DNA from: Actinomortierella ambigua
Taxonomy: Eukaryota; Mortierellomycota; Mortierellomycetes; Mortierellales; Mortierellaceae
NCBI GenBank assembly: GCA_016098155.1
Contig: JAAAJB010000250.1
Location: 1-42,988 of the forward strand
Length of the DNA: 42,988 bases
Reading direction: 5' to 3'
The translations under genes were made by a program, and so were the position numbers. The notes below the pieces were generated by a model that saw only the letters and a list, made by a program, of their open reading frames with translations, was not told where the DNA came from and searched no databases. Shown here one piece after another: positions 21,617 to 31,962 of the stretch. Positions within the stretch are counted from its first letter, which is position 1. Every line of letters begins with the position of its first letter.

Positions 21617-22906
21617 CTACTTCAATTGCTCCTCTCGCTCGAGAACCTCCCGCTCCAGTTTGATGAGAATGGTAGTGCGCAACGGAAATCCTTCTATGGG
21701 CATTGTGTGTGCTGTTACTCGAGCAGGCTATTTGTTCACGGCCATGGATATAAAGGGGGGGGGGAAAGGAAACTGGTCAATACCATACCACACTCAATAT
21801 CTCTATACCAACTCGGCGACGAAACAAGCCAGACGAATACAGCCTACTGTAACTTACAAATTGGCACCCGTCCATAACGGCTTCTACGACGCCAGCCATG
21901 AATGCTCCGCAGTTCAGCAGTGATACGTCCTTCGGGATCGAAATGTACTTGGAAACAATAGGATCGTTATCAGAAATCATGTCTATCAAGACGAAAAGAA
22001 CAAGATAGAAAAAAAAAACACGCATCTGGGTTAGAGAAAATATCGCTGACGCATCTTGGACATGTAATAGTGGCAGCACATTTCTCTCTCTCGCTCTCCT
22101 GCTCTAGTTTGAAAGAACCATACATTCATCATCATTCTCCGTGCTCTTCTCCAATGAATCCGCCTGCTTGCCAAAGAGGTTCTTCCAGACGGTGGTGTGG
22201 ATAAAGTAAAGCATGCCCAGAACTTTTGTCTCGCGTTTACTATTCTTGTCTCTCCACACCATCAAATCCAATGCTCTGATGCCAACTCGATATCCCAGCT
22301 CGTTCAGCCTAGCAGAAAAAAAAAAAGAGAAGAAAGAGTAAGGATGCAGGAATATCATCACTTGACAACGATATCTTATCCATCTGAGGACTCCCGATTA
22401 TAGGCTGCTGCATACTTCTTCTCGAGATCTTGAATACCATGGACACGTTTCTGGGTATATTGCAGCATTTCCGAGAACAGAAAGGCGAATGCATTGAGAC
22501 TGACCTACTTGCGGCGTATCCGAAACGAGAATGTACAGCAACACAAACATGCATGTCAGTTTTACGCCGCTACTGTCGTTAGCTAGTAAACGCTTCCTCC
22601 TTATCATCTTTTCCTCTTCCCCGGCAGTCTCAGACATGCCCCCCCCCCGCCTCATATGTATGTATACATGTAGGCCCATTCTTTCATAAATGTCATTCAC
22701 ATCCTCTAATGGCCGACATCCATGAGCGCCTATAAAGCACATGCCTCGGAGCTTCGAGTCTTGTTGAGATGACGGTCCAAAATGTTGACGCTGCCTGGAC
22801 GCTTGGAGTAGATGGACGATGCGGCCGATGAGTATCCACCAACACTCGGTAGAGATGCTGCCATGCTCATCACAGACAGGCGTGATGTGGATGTATTGCT
22901 CGACAT
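21617..22906 (-). CDS. TRS31: TRAPP complex subunit Trs31 / TRAPPC5
   Basis: Five exons (minus strand): 22906-22745, 22504-22416, 22308-22124, 21982-21858, 21727-21617; product 223 aa (human TRAPPC5 is 188 aa). After a Ser-rich leader come I-L-D-R-H-L-N-K-T-R-S-S-E-V-S-L-N-A-F-A-F-L-F-S-E, then L-G-Y-R-V-G-I-R-A-L-D, R-E-T-K-V-L-G-M-L and N-L-F-G-K-Q-A-D. The Bet3-fold core has S-K-Y-I-S-I-P-K-D, L-N-C-G-A-F and A-G-V-V-E-A-V, and the end has P-A-R-V-T-A-H...R-T-T-I-L-I-K. The order and spacing match TRAPPC5. TRAPP acts as a GEF for Rab1/Ypt1 and a tether at the Golgi. Intron 1 has a GC donor (GAG|gcatgt at 22744); only this junction gives the conserved E-V-S-L order in frame. The other introns are GT-AG. 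An extended E-box lies 86 bp upstream. Confidence 0.94.
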
Positions 22907-22991
22907 TTGTTGATGAGTAAAGTGGAGCCCAACAGAACAGACCAGCGCGTTGATGCCCTGCCAGGTAGTCTCACCAGTAAAAAAAAAACTA

Positions 22992-23007
22992 TTCACGTGA
23001 TCGAAAT
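22992..23007 (+). promoter_or_regulatory. Extended E-box site, copy 3
   Basis: TTCACGTGATCGAAAT shares TCAC[A/G]TGATCGAAAT with copy 1, but here the E-box core is the canonical CACGTG. It is 86 bp upstream of the Trs31 ATG. Confidence 0.5.
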
Positions 23008-24058
23008 CGATTTGCGCGACAGGAACTCACTGAAGACCTGCGTAAAGAGGAGACTTTATTTGACACTCCTACCTACTTCTGGAGATGCCACACGAAAGAC
23101 CGGTATCGTTGGCATGGCAAGACTAGAGACAAAAAAAATAACGGGTGTTTAAAGGTCAATGCTGGTCGAACAACGCTCAGGGACCCGTAGCAAAGTGTCG
23201 AGAGCCATGCCAGTATATTGCTAGAACGTGTAGGCACCCTAATCGACAGCGCAAGCACACCTCGACTGGGATGTCAAGTTAGCAACCCACCAAGAATTCT
23301 GGGTAGCAAAGTGCATGTATTACCTGCGTAGAAGACACGGTAGCGCGTGGTTCGGGTATATTAGTTTGAGCCATTGGACCACTTTATCAAGACGGAGATC
23401 ACTGAACGGCAGAAACAACATCTCCCAAGTCGAGCGCACCCGGAAGGATCATGCCATCCTTGAACCATCCGCCTCCATGAACCAGGGAGTGATTCGCCTA
23501 CGCTCACATGAGCAAGGTAGGGGCTCCTCGAATCAGCTCCGCACTGGTGACGCCGACGAACTACTCACTGAAGAGTGGAATTGTTTATCTTGGTTCACGT
23601 TGGTTTGAAATGCTGATACGTCCACGCCTTTAGGCATTGCGCAGTATACGGCACAAGCAAGCAACAAAAAAAAAGGGACTGTCCTCTTCATCATATCGGG
23701 AGAGGTGATGATTGGGGATATGCGAAGTTTGTTAGTCGCTCGCAGACAGACAAAAAAGAGATATCTCTGGCGATTCGTTAGGTGGAAGTGAAAAGGGGTC
23801 TATGGACCGTCTTGTGGGCACTCAGATTTTGGACATTATATCTGATATTCTACTTTCGTGTAGGCTCTTTCGACGCGTGCTATTGTTGTAGCGCTGGGAG
23901 CGATGTGGTGATATAGGTTGGTTGCGTGTCTGATGTTGAGGTCCCAATCCTTAACTCTTTAGTCATGGAGAAGGGATGAAGATGTACACGAACAAAAAAA
24001 TATGGCGATGTGGAAAGGAAGACAAGCTAAGGGTTTATGACACACGATACACACGTCT

Positions 24059-24090
24059 CCACACCAACCCTAATCCACACCAACCCTAAT
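24059..24090. repeat. Tandem duplication, 2 x 16 bp
   Basis: Two perfect tandem copies of ccacaccaaccctaat. Each contains CCCTAA, but the unit is not a telomere repeat. Confidence 0.85.
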
Positions 24091-24822
24091 CTCAAGGCTG
24101 TGTGTCCTACGAATATAACAAATAAGATCAAGCTCCACCTATTGTCAAAAGTGCACAACTCATGCAGCGATATCATAATCACACACATCATTCTATAGAC
24201 TCGTCTGCACAGCGACAATCTACTACGTAGACGAAGTCATAGGATTGGCAGTGTCTGAAACGAGAGGTGCTATTCTATTCTACCTACCAAACGCCATACC
24301 CACTGGGTGTAGAGGGCTTTCGCGAGATCGGGCATCTTCACTCAGTCTCATCAAAATTATAAAATTGGACCCCGAGAAGTATCCTTCTCTATTGGAGAAC
24401 CGGTCTGCACACTAGTCTTTTCCAACCAAGCTCTTGCAGACGAATCGCGACCAGAACAGGTGTTTTTTTTTTTTTACGCCACGTGTGGGCTCAACCAGCC
24501 AGAGAAGTGTTCTCTCTCACCACAGGAGTCTCACTTTGTAAGCACACCCCCCCCCCACGTCATCTTCGGCTCGCGTTGGTTTAATATCGGCTGATCAGAT
24601 AGCAGCCCTCTAGAGATTCTGTGGAGAGAGCAAGTCTCCCTTCAACGCACCATCTGACCAGCTTTTATTATTTGATGAACCCGCTTTGTCACACTGGTCT
24701 AGAATATGCAAATGTAGACACCTTCCTGTTGAGAATCCGAATCTTGAGCTTGAGTGTGCATACGAGAGGATGGGATGGGATGGGAGAATACCTCGACCAA
24801 CTTTAATTCTGTGCTGTCTCTC

Positions 24823-24844
24823 CCCAATACAATGTTGTATTGGG
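24823..24844. repeat. 10-bp inverted repeat with 2-base loop
   Basis: CCCAATACAA and TTGTATTGGG are perfect inverted copies separated by TG. It could be a binding site or a chance hairpin; no gene end is nearby. Confidence 0.6.
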
Positions 24845-27084
24845 CAAAACGTTGTTTGAAGCGCAGTTCATGTTTACAATCGGGTAGATAGACTATACTC
24901 CCCCATTCCCAGAATGGTTTCCTCTTTTGTCTACAAACTCAAACACACAAACTGAGAGCCACCGTGGGAAGTGGCTGGAAATGGTGTGCTGAACGGGTAG
25001 TTGGACCGGAGACGAGTGACAGTGGCTACTGGTTTGTTACACATACAAATTGAAATACATAATATAGAGTGGATCGCCATTTCTTTTAGTTTTCACCCAC
25101 GCCACAGTGGTACATACCTGCTGTTTGCAAACAACAGTGCAGAACAAGAAAAAATCGTTGTTTTTCTCAGGAGCGCATATTGAGGCAAGTCTCTTTGTTT
25201 TCCATGCCTTTCCCGCCCATCCACCAGGTAAAAAGTACCAGCAGCGTGCACAGCAGCAGAAGAGAAAAGTGGACCCAGTAACTCAGGACGGTCATTCCTC
25301 TTATAGAAGTGGTGGCGTCTCGCACTCCTTACCCTGCAGGCCCCCCCTCCTCTTCTTTCCCTTCCGTGCAGGGATCGAAACGTTCGGGTCCGCTAGCAAA
25401 CTAGCCCCGCTGTCCATTGAGGAGTCAGCTTGCGCGTGATAACGAACCTGGAAAGACTGCTAACTTTTTGGTACTGAGCATGCTGAGTGTGAAATGGACC
25501 GAGATATGGTAGACCACGGGAGTGGCTCCGAAGCCCCGCCGGCAACAGATTAGCTCCAAGCGGTCTCGATGCACACCTCACTTGCCCTCTCATGAAGAAA
25601 AAGAAGCACTAAAAGGAAGGTCTTGAAAAAATATGCAGTCGTACCTGATTAAGTTTCATCCGCGTATACACCGCCATCCCTGGTATGAATAAAAAAAAAC
25701 ATTTCCCTCTCCTTTCTTGGGCAGAGACTACACAATACGTACTGCTTGAGCGCCATATAGTTTGCCAACTGGAAGTGCAAGAAAAAACTATACAAGTCTG
25801 CTGTTCTGGATGAAACGAAGCGAACGTCACTTTTGCCGGACAAAGGAGGTAGAAGACGCGGATATCTTCACCTAGTCCCCCTTTGCTCCGTCCCTCTGCG
25901 GGTAAACTCCACGCCAACGAGGAAAGCATCTTGGCATCGACAAGAGGAGAGGCTGAAGCCTTCCCACCCCCCACCCCCCAAAGGCGCAGCGAAACAAGCT
26001 TGCTCACACTTGAGCTAAAACGTTCCAATGTCGGCATACAATGGGCTTCTTTGAACAGCCACATACATGGAGGCCGAGACCACTCGGAAAAAAAGCCGAT
26101 CGCTTGCGTGCTGCTGACATGACAGTAGTATATGTATGAGGCTATCATTCGAGAGCGAAGGAAGGGACGAGGGAAAGCCCATTAGACTACTGTATCGATA
26201 CATAGTCTACTCCCCGCAACTCCAAATCAGAAGGTGCCATAGCAATCTTTCTTTAGCCATATGCTGAAGGAAGGTTGGTGGACGAATGACAGCGAAGCGC
26301 GGAGCAAGTTCCGTTCCCTTGAAGCTACCGGCGGAGTAAGAGGAGCGATACCTGCATCAGGTATCTCACTAGAGGGGAAGTGAAAACTAAAAGATAAGTG
26401 AGGGCGAAAATAAGGTCCATCCTCCGGTGTCAGTTGTCTCGCGCTATTGCGACGAGCGCCGAAGGCTGCAGCATTGTGGGTATGTAAGGCGTGCCCGCGA
26501 GGTGTATAAAAAAAACAGCAGCAGGTATGCATGATGAGTGGATCCATGTTGGGGGGGGACCAGGTGAACCTAGTCAGGTTAGTGGAAACTCAGAATCCAA
26601 TAGGGGGGTGTACGTACACAATGCTACGAAATGGTTCACGCATGGCCCGTTAGAGTTGCACAGTCCTGGGAAAACGAGAATCACAGCCATCCCATTGGCC
26701 AAACCTCCGATAGCGGAGTGAAAGGGAGGAGCAGCTTTGCCAATGATTCATCGCTATGTCTTTTTTTTTTCGCACCACTGTTTGCTCTCTCTTCCGGGTA
26801 ACGAAGAAGGCAGAAAAACGACATGGCCCAGCAGTAAGAAGGAGGACGATTTCTTCTCCCAACTTGCAAATCTCTCTGCAATGTCATCCATCTCCTTGGA
26901 GAGATGTGAGATATTCAAGAGTAAGAGGAGACACATCGACACGAGGACTCTTTAAACTCACACGAGTGAGAAGAAACATGACCATTCAATTCGATGGAAT
27001 AACGTAGTCTGGTTTCATGGAACCAGTTCCGCTCCCCCTGACTCCAGTCACACCAGTCATTTTATAAACATTAGGCTCCATCCA

Positions 27085-27092
27085 TATAAAAG
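27085..27092 (+). promoter_or_regulatory. TATA box of the OPT transporter gene
   Basis: TATAAAAG lies 213 bp upstream of the ATG and is followed by a long CT-rich leader (27100-27300), as in strongly expressed fungal promoters. The PNP gene has a similar layout. Confidence 0.6.
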
Positions 27093-27304
27093 AGCTCCAT
27101 CCCCCAACCCCTCTTTTGGTTACCTTGTGTCCTGCCCCTCTCCGCCCCCCTCACCACCCTCTCTCGCTCTTCCTCTCTTCTCCATCCTTTCTTCATTTCT
27201 TGAAGAAAACATCACATCCTCTCCTATCCCCTATCTTTGTGTGTAGCATCAACCTTCCCTCACCCTCTCTCCCCCTTCTCCTGACGTCCACTCTTGAATC
27301 AACA

Positions 27305-29459
27305 ATGTCGCACGACGAAAAGACCACCTTTGAGGACGAGAAGCGCCATGAGCCCATCGAGCTCGCAGAGGACTCCCCTGACGCTATTATCGAGGAGGAG
27401 ACCCAGTTCACATGGTATGCTCCTCTCCCCATACACTATCCGTCGCCTTGTCAATGTCACCTACACCCTTTTGTCTAATGATCCAGCTGCTCGACATCAA
27501 TTTCTCCTTTTGGCCCTGACCTGATGGTGTTTATCAACCTTCTTTCTTGCTTTCTAAAGGCGTGCCGCCATTGTGGGCTCCCTTCTCGGATGCGTTGTCG
27601 CTGCCTCTAACCTGTATGTGGGTTTGAAGATCGGCTGGACCTTTGGTGCCTCTCTCTGGGGTGCCATTTTTGGTTTCATTATCCTCAAGCCTATCGCTCG
27701 CATGATGGGCGACACCTTTGGCCCCAAGGAGAACGCTACATGCCAGGCTGCTGCCACCGCTGCCGGTGGAATGTCGTCTGGTTTCGTCACTGCTATCCCC
27801 GCCATGTATCGCATGGGTCTGATGGGCGAGGGCAGAATGCCCAGCGATGATGTCCTCACCCTGACGCTCTGGACTCTGTCGGCCGCCTTCTTCGGCATGT
27901 TCTTCGCCATTCCCCTTCGCACCCACTATGTCATCAACCAGGACCTTGTTTTCCCCACCCCTCGTGCTGCCGCAGAGACCATCAAGAACCTGCACAAGGC
28001 TGGTTCGGATGCTGCCAACGACGCCAAGAAGACTGCTTGGATCATGATGGGTGCCTTCTTCACCGCCTTGGTCTGGGTTATGCTTGGCCACTTTATTCCC
28101 GGTATCTTTGACGGTGTCCACATCCTGTACTATATTGGCTCCGCCGCCAGCTACAGCCAGATGATCAATGCCGATGCCCTTTGGGGATGGTACTTTTCGT
28201 TTGACTTTTCCTTCTTTGGCGCCGGTCTCATGACGCCCGCCTCGACTGTCTGGTCCTTCCTTCTCGGTGAGCTGCTCGCCTTTGGTATTGTTGGTCCCCT
28301 CCTTGTCGACAGCGGCTACCTCGAGGGTGCCCACAAGTTCACCCTGCCCAACAACGGCTCTGCTCAGTCCTGGTTCCTCTGGCCCGGTATTGCTCTCATG
28401 GTCTTCACTTCGTTTGGTGAGCTTGGTGTCCACTTCCGCTCGCTCTGGTTCGGCGTCAAGTCTGGTGTCCGCTCGCTCCGCAACGTTGTCCGCCGTGTGC
28501 TCAAGCGCTCCCGTCTGGAGGACGTTTCTGGCCATGTCTCCAAGGACCCTGTGCCCCCTCACCTGCAGGTGCCTGCTCTGTGGTGGATGTCCGGTCTTAC
28601 CGTCTCGATCATCTTCACTACCGTTCTGCTGGCTGTTGACTTTGACATCCCTGTCTGGTGCACGCTCCTCTCGATCATCATCTCCTTCATCCTCGCCTTT
28701 GTCGGTCTCCAGGCTTCCGGTGAGACGGATATTAACCCCACTGGCTCGATCGGCAAGGTCTCCCAGCTCATCTTCTCGCGCGTTCCTGGCGATCTCCAGA
28801 CTGTGCAAAAGACCAACCTGATGATGGCCAACATCTCGGCCTCGATCTGCTCGCAGGCTGTCGACATGGTCGGTGACTTGAAGACTGGTCACCTCGTTGG
28901 TGCTTCGCCCCGCTCGCAGTTCTTGGCCCAGGCTGTCGGCTCGCTGTTTGCCGTTGCTGCTGCCATCCCCCTGTTCATCCTGTATACCTCTGCCTACAAG
29001 TGCATTGTCGATGAGACGATCCAGAAGTGCGAGTTTGGTCTGGTGTCGGTTGTTACCTGGCAGAGCGTTGCCAAGTTCTTGACCGAGGGTGGCACGCTCC
29101 CCCAGGAGGCCGTCATCACAACGATCGTCTTTGCCGTCCTGGCCATTGTCAACATCATTGTCCGTGTCAAGTTTGTCCCTGAGCGCTTCCGCCCTTACTG
29201 GCTCAACCTCAACGCTGTCGGTCTCGGCCTCATCAACCCTTCGCCCGCCATCCCTCTTGCCATGTTGACTGGCTGGACCGCTGGCAAGCTCTGGGCTCGC
29301 TTCAGCTCCAAGACCTACGAGAAGTACATGTACTCCGTTGCCGGTGGTTTTATTGCCGGTGTCGGTGTGGCCGGTATCTTGAAGGCCTTCATGACCCTCG
29401 GTGGTGTCAAGTCTGGCCAGGTCCGCGTTGGATGCGGCTATGACAGCGAGCTCTGCTAA
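27305..29459 (+). CDS. OPT-family oligopeptide/metal-chelate transporter (YSL-like)
   Basis: Two exons: 27305-27414 and 27560-29459, GT-AG intron of 145 nt; product 669 aa. The acidic cytosolic N terminus (about 38 residues) is followed by some 14-16 hydrophobic membrane segments. Family features: N-L-Y-V-G-L-K-I-G-W-T-F-G-A-S in the first membrane segment, A-A-A-T-A-A-G-G-M-S-S-G-F, F-P-T-P-R-A-A-A-E-T-I, D-I-N-P-T-G-S-I-G-K-V-S-Q, and N-P-S-P-A-I-P-L-A near the C terminus. Length and motifs fit the YSL-like branch of the OPT superfamily in fungi, proton-coupled importers of oligopeptides or metal-chelate complexes; the substrate cannot be told from sequence. Codon use is strongly C-ending, which suggests high expression. 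The intron sits just before the first membrane segment. Confidence 0.94.
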
Positions 29460-29798
29460 TCTAGTCTAACTAGTCTACCTTAAATCAACCCTTACTCCGT
29501 AAAAATCCCCACCTGTACAATAGTTGAATACACTTATTTTTGCCTCTACCCTTTTATTCTCCATTTGTGTGTCCGTGTGTGAGTGTCTTATATAAACGGG
29601 TAGCACATTTTTGGTGGCGGTGTTGTTGGGAACAAATACAACATTTCACCTGGACGATCGCCAAAGCCACCAGCTCTGCCCCCTCACTCTCTAACGTCCC
29701 AATCCGCCCGCCGCCCTCTCTCATATAATTATTGTCGAACAAAAGTTTTTCTCCTTTCAACCACCACCATCTTGTCCCCACACCCAGACACAACCACC
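29460..29798. other. OPT 3' end and PNP promoter
   Basis: 339 bp between two genes on the same strand. The OPT 3' UTR is at the left; a TATA box and CT-rich leader of the PNP gene are at the right. Confidence 0.6.
29589..29596 (+). promoter_or_regulatory. TATA box of the PNP gene
   Basis: TATATAAA lies about 203 bp upstream of the PNP ATG, close to the 213-bp spacing seen in the OPT gene. Confidence 0.55.
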
Positions 29799-31609
29799 AT
29801 GGCCAACGCTGCAACTATCAAGGATCTCCACGCTGCCCTGAGCTACCTCACCGAGGGTGCTGCCAACCCTCTTCCCGCTGCCCTGGCCAAGCCCAAGGTT
29901 GGCATTGTCTGCGGCTCTGGTCTCGGCGGCCTCGTCGATGTCCTTCGCGAGAAGGTCGAGTTTGGCTACAACGATATCCCCGGCTTTGTCAACAGCACTG
30001 GTACGGCTTCTCTTTTGTTTCTTCACTGTTTTTGTTTTTCTTCTTTTTTTTTTCTTCATTCTGCATGCCATTGCGAATGAACAGTGTTCTCACTCAAAGT
30101 TTGTCCCCAGGATATCTCTTTTTTTAACTCAACGGTCTGATTTGCTAACGACCACCTTTCTCTCTTTCCATCAATTGCAACAGTTGCTGGACATGCTGGC
30201 AAGCTTGTGTTTGGCTTCTTGGGCGAGAAGGCTACCCCCACCGTCTGCATGGTTGGTCGCTTCCACTTTTACGAGGGCTTTGCTTTGGCTCAGACGACCT
30301 ACCCCATTCGCCTGATGTCGCTGCTCGGAGTCGAGACTGTTATCGGTAAGGTTTTGTGTCCACGGACGCAAGAGAAACACAGGAAGAACACACTCACCAC
30401 CACCAACTGACAGAAGGGAGGAGCGCCTTGGTGTCGTTGCGGAGACTTTGCTATTTTTCTTTTTTTTTTCTTTTTGGTGCCTTGGTGGAGGAGAAGCCCC
30501 GCCAGCCAGCCAGCCAGCCTTATTCCAGCTGGCTTACGAGGGTGGGAGAGTGGGAGAGTGGGTGGGACGCCTCGTGGACTTTCTTTCCCCGCAAATACAA
30601 GCGGAGGGCCTCTTGTGAACCCACTTTTTTTTATTTTGTCTCTTTTTTTTTTGGACGTGGATGGATGCATCGAAAGTACTGTACCCTTCCTCGAGTATGA
30701 AGCTGCTGTCTTCCAATCACTGCGTCATGGATCCATCCAACAGCCCCAACGATTCAGGGACGCCTCGTCCCTGGGGCCAAGAATGGAACGCGGGGTAATA
30801 GAGAGAGACATACACAAACTTGGCTATCAGCTCTCAGCATTCGGGATACACCAACAAACCCAGTGGGGGGGGGGGTTGTTTGGTTTCTGTGTGTACTGAA
30901 GAATGAAGGCAGGAGACAGACACGACATACAAACACAAGGAAAATAGATGATGAGACGGATTCCACGGAGCACTCACCACTTTAAACAAACCAGTACACG
31001 CAAACTCACTCTTTCTCTCCCCCCACCCTCTCTTTCTTTCTCAACCCCAATATAGTGACCAACGCTGCCGGTGGACTCAACCCCGCCTTCCAGATCGGCG
31101 ATGTCTGCATCATTGAGGACCACATCAACCTGCCTGGTATGACCGGCAACAACCCCCTGATTGGCCCCAACATGGCCGAGTTTGGACCCCGTTTCCCCCC
31201 TACATCGGATGCCTACTGCCCTCGCCTGCGCCGCCTGGTGTACGAGGCCGCCAAGAAGCTCAACGTGCCAAAGTTCTTGCACGAGGGTATCTACGTCTTT
31301 GTCTCGGGCCCCTCGTACGAATCCAAGGCCGAGTGCCGTTTCCTGCGCCAGATTGGTGCCGACGTTGTCGGCATGTCGACCATCCCCGAGGTCGTTGTCG
31401 CTCGCCACTGTGGCATGAAGGTCTTGGGCATGTCCCTGGTCACCAACCGCGCCGTCATCCACCGCGATATGCGCAGCGACCCCGATGCCCCCGCAGAGGT
31501 TCGCCCCCTGGAGGAGAAGATTGCCTCGCACGAGGAGGTCCTTGAGGCCGCCGATGCCCGCGCTCGTGATCTGCAGACCCTTGTCCAGCATCTGGTCGAC
31601 ATGATTTAA
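29799..31609 (+). CDS. PNP1: Purine nucleoside phosphorylase
   Basis: Three exons: 29799-30000, 30184-30345, 31056-31609; GT-AG introns of 183 and 710 nt; product 305 aa (human 289). The ATG is in a strong CACCATGG context. Family features in order: the phosphate-binding G-S-G-L-G-G at 39-44; G-H-A-G-K-L-V-F-G near 70; G-R-F-H-F-Y-E-G near 88; V-T-N-A-A-G-G-L-N at the start of exon 3; G-P-S-Y-E-S-K-A-E; and M-S-T-I-P-E-V-V-V-A-R-H-C-G-M-K-V-L-G-M-S with T-N (the base-binding Asn). This is the trimeric class: a cytosolic enzyme of purine salvage that splits inosine or guanosine with phosphate into the base and ribose-1-phosphate. All key residues I can place are present. The second intron is unusually long for this window and rich in T-runs and CCAG repeats. 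Confidence 0.96.
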
Positions 31610-31962
31610 ACCTGTTTATCTGCCTGCCACCACCACCACCTATTGTCATCTACGCCACCTATTTTGCCGTCCTTGTTGTTTTTTTAGATAGTACCAGTGT
31701 ATAGAAAGGCGGCCTTGTACCAAAAAAGAAAAGAAGAAAAAAAAAATACACAGAATCAAGTATAGACAAAAACAAGTTGACCGCTTGACCACCCGACTCA
31801 CTGCACGTTCTCCAACTGACAAAAAAAACGCGAGAAAAGCAGATGTGATGATTTTGTTCTCTAAGTGTATTGTAACACCCCACCACCCCTGTATGACTGT
31901 AGTATATAAAAGACCCTCTACAAAGATGGTCAAGGTAATTTTTTTTTTCTTCATGTGAGCTT
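31610..31962. other. Convergent 3' region of PNP and Tma46
   Basis: 353 bp between two facing stop codons, with T-runs and A-runs on each strand that suit polyadenylation. No gene was seen. Confidence 0.6.

Larger units (their letters stand above)
22907..27304. other. Long region without a recognised gene
   Basis: About 4.4 kb between the divergent Trs31 and OPT genes. The outer ends carry their promoters. The inside is AT-richer, with poly-C, poly-T and poly-A runs, a 2 x 16-bp tandem copy at 24059-24090 and a 10-bp inverted repeat at 24823-24844. Short ORFs exist (plus 23315-23608; minus 25609-26148, 179 codons), but none shows a domain, and no chain of spliced exons could be built. It may hold decayed genes or a lineage-specific gene I do not know. 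Confidence 0.5.

Noticed and set aside
24059..24090. Internal telomere repeat
   Set aside because: The unit is 16 bp with only one CCCTAA per copy and two copies, not a TTAGGG array.
25609..26148. 179-codon minus-strand ORF
   Set aside because: No domain, no sensible upstream leader and irregular composition (many Cys and Trp). Not strong enough to call.
27534..28892. 452-codon ORF on the minus strand
   Set aside because: It lies wholly opposite the OPT transporter exon 2, whose C-ending codons create open frames on the other strand. Its Glu/Asp/Gly/His-rich translation has no domain.
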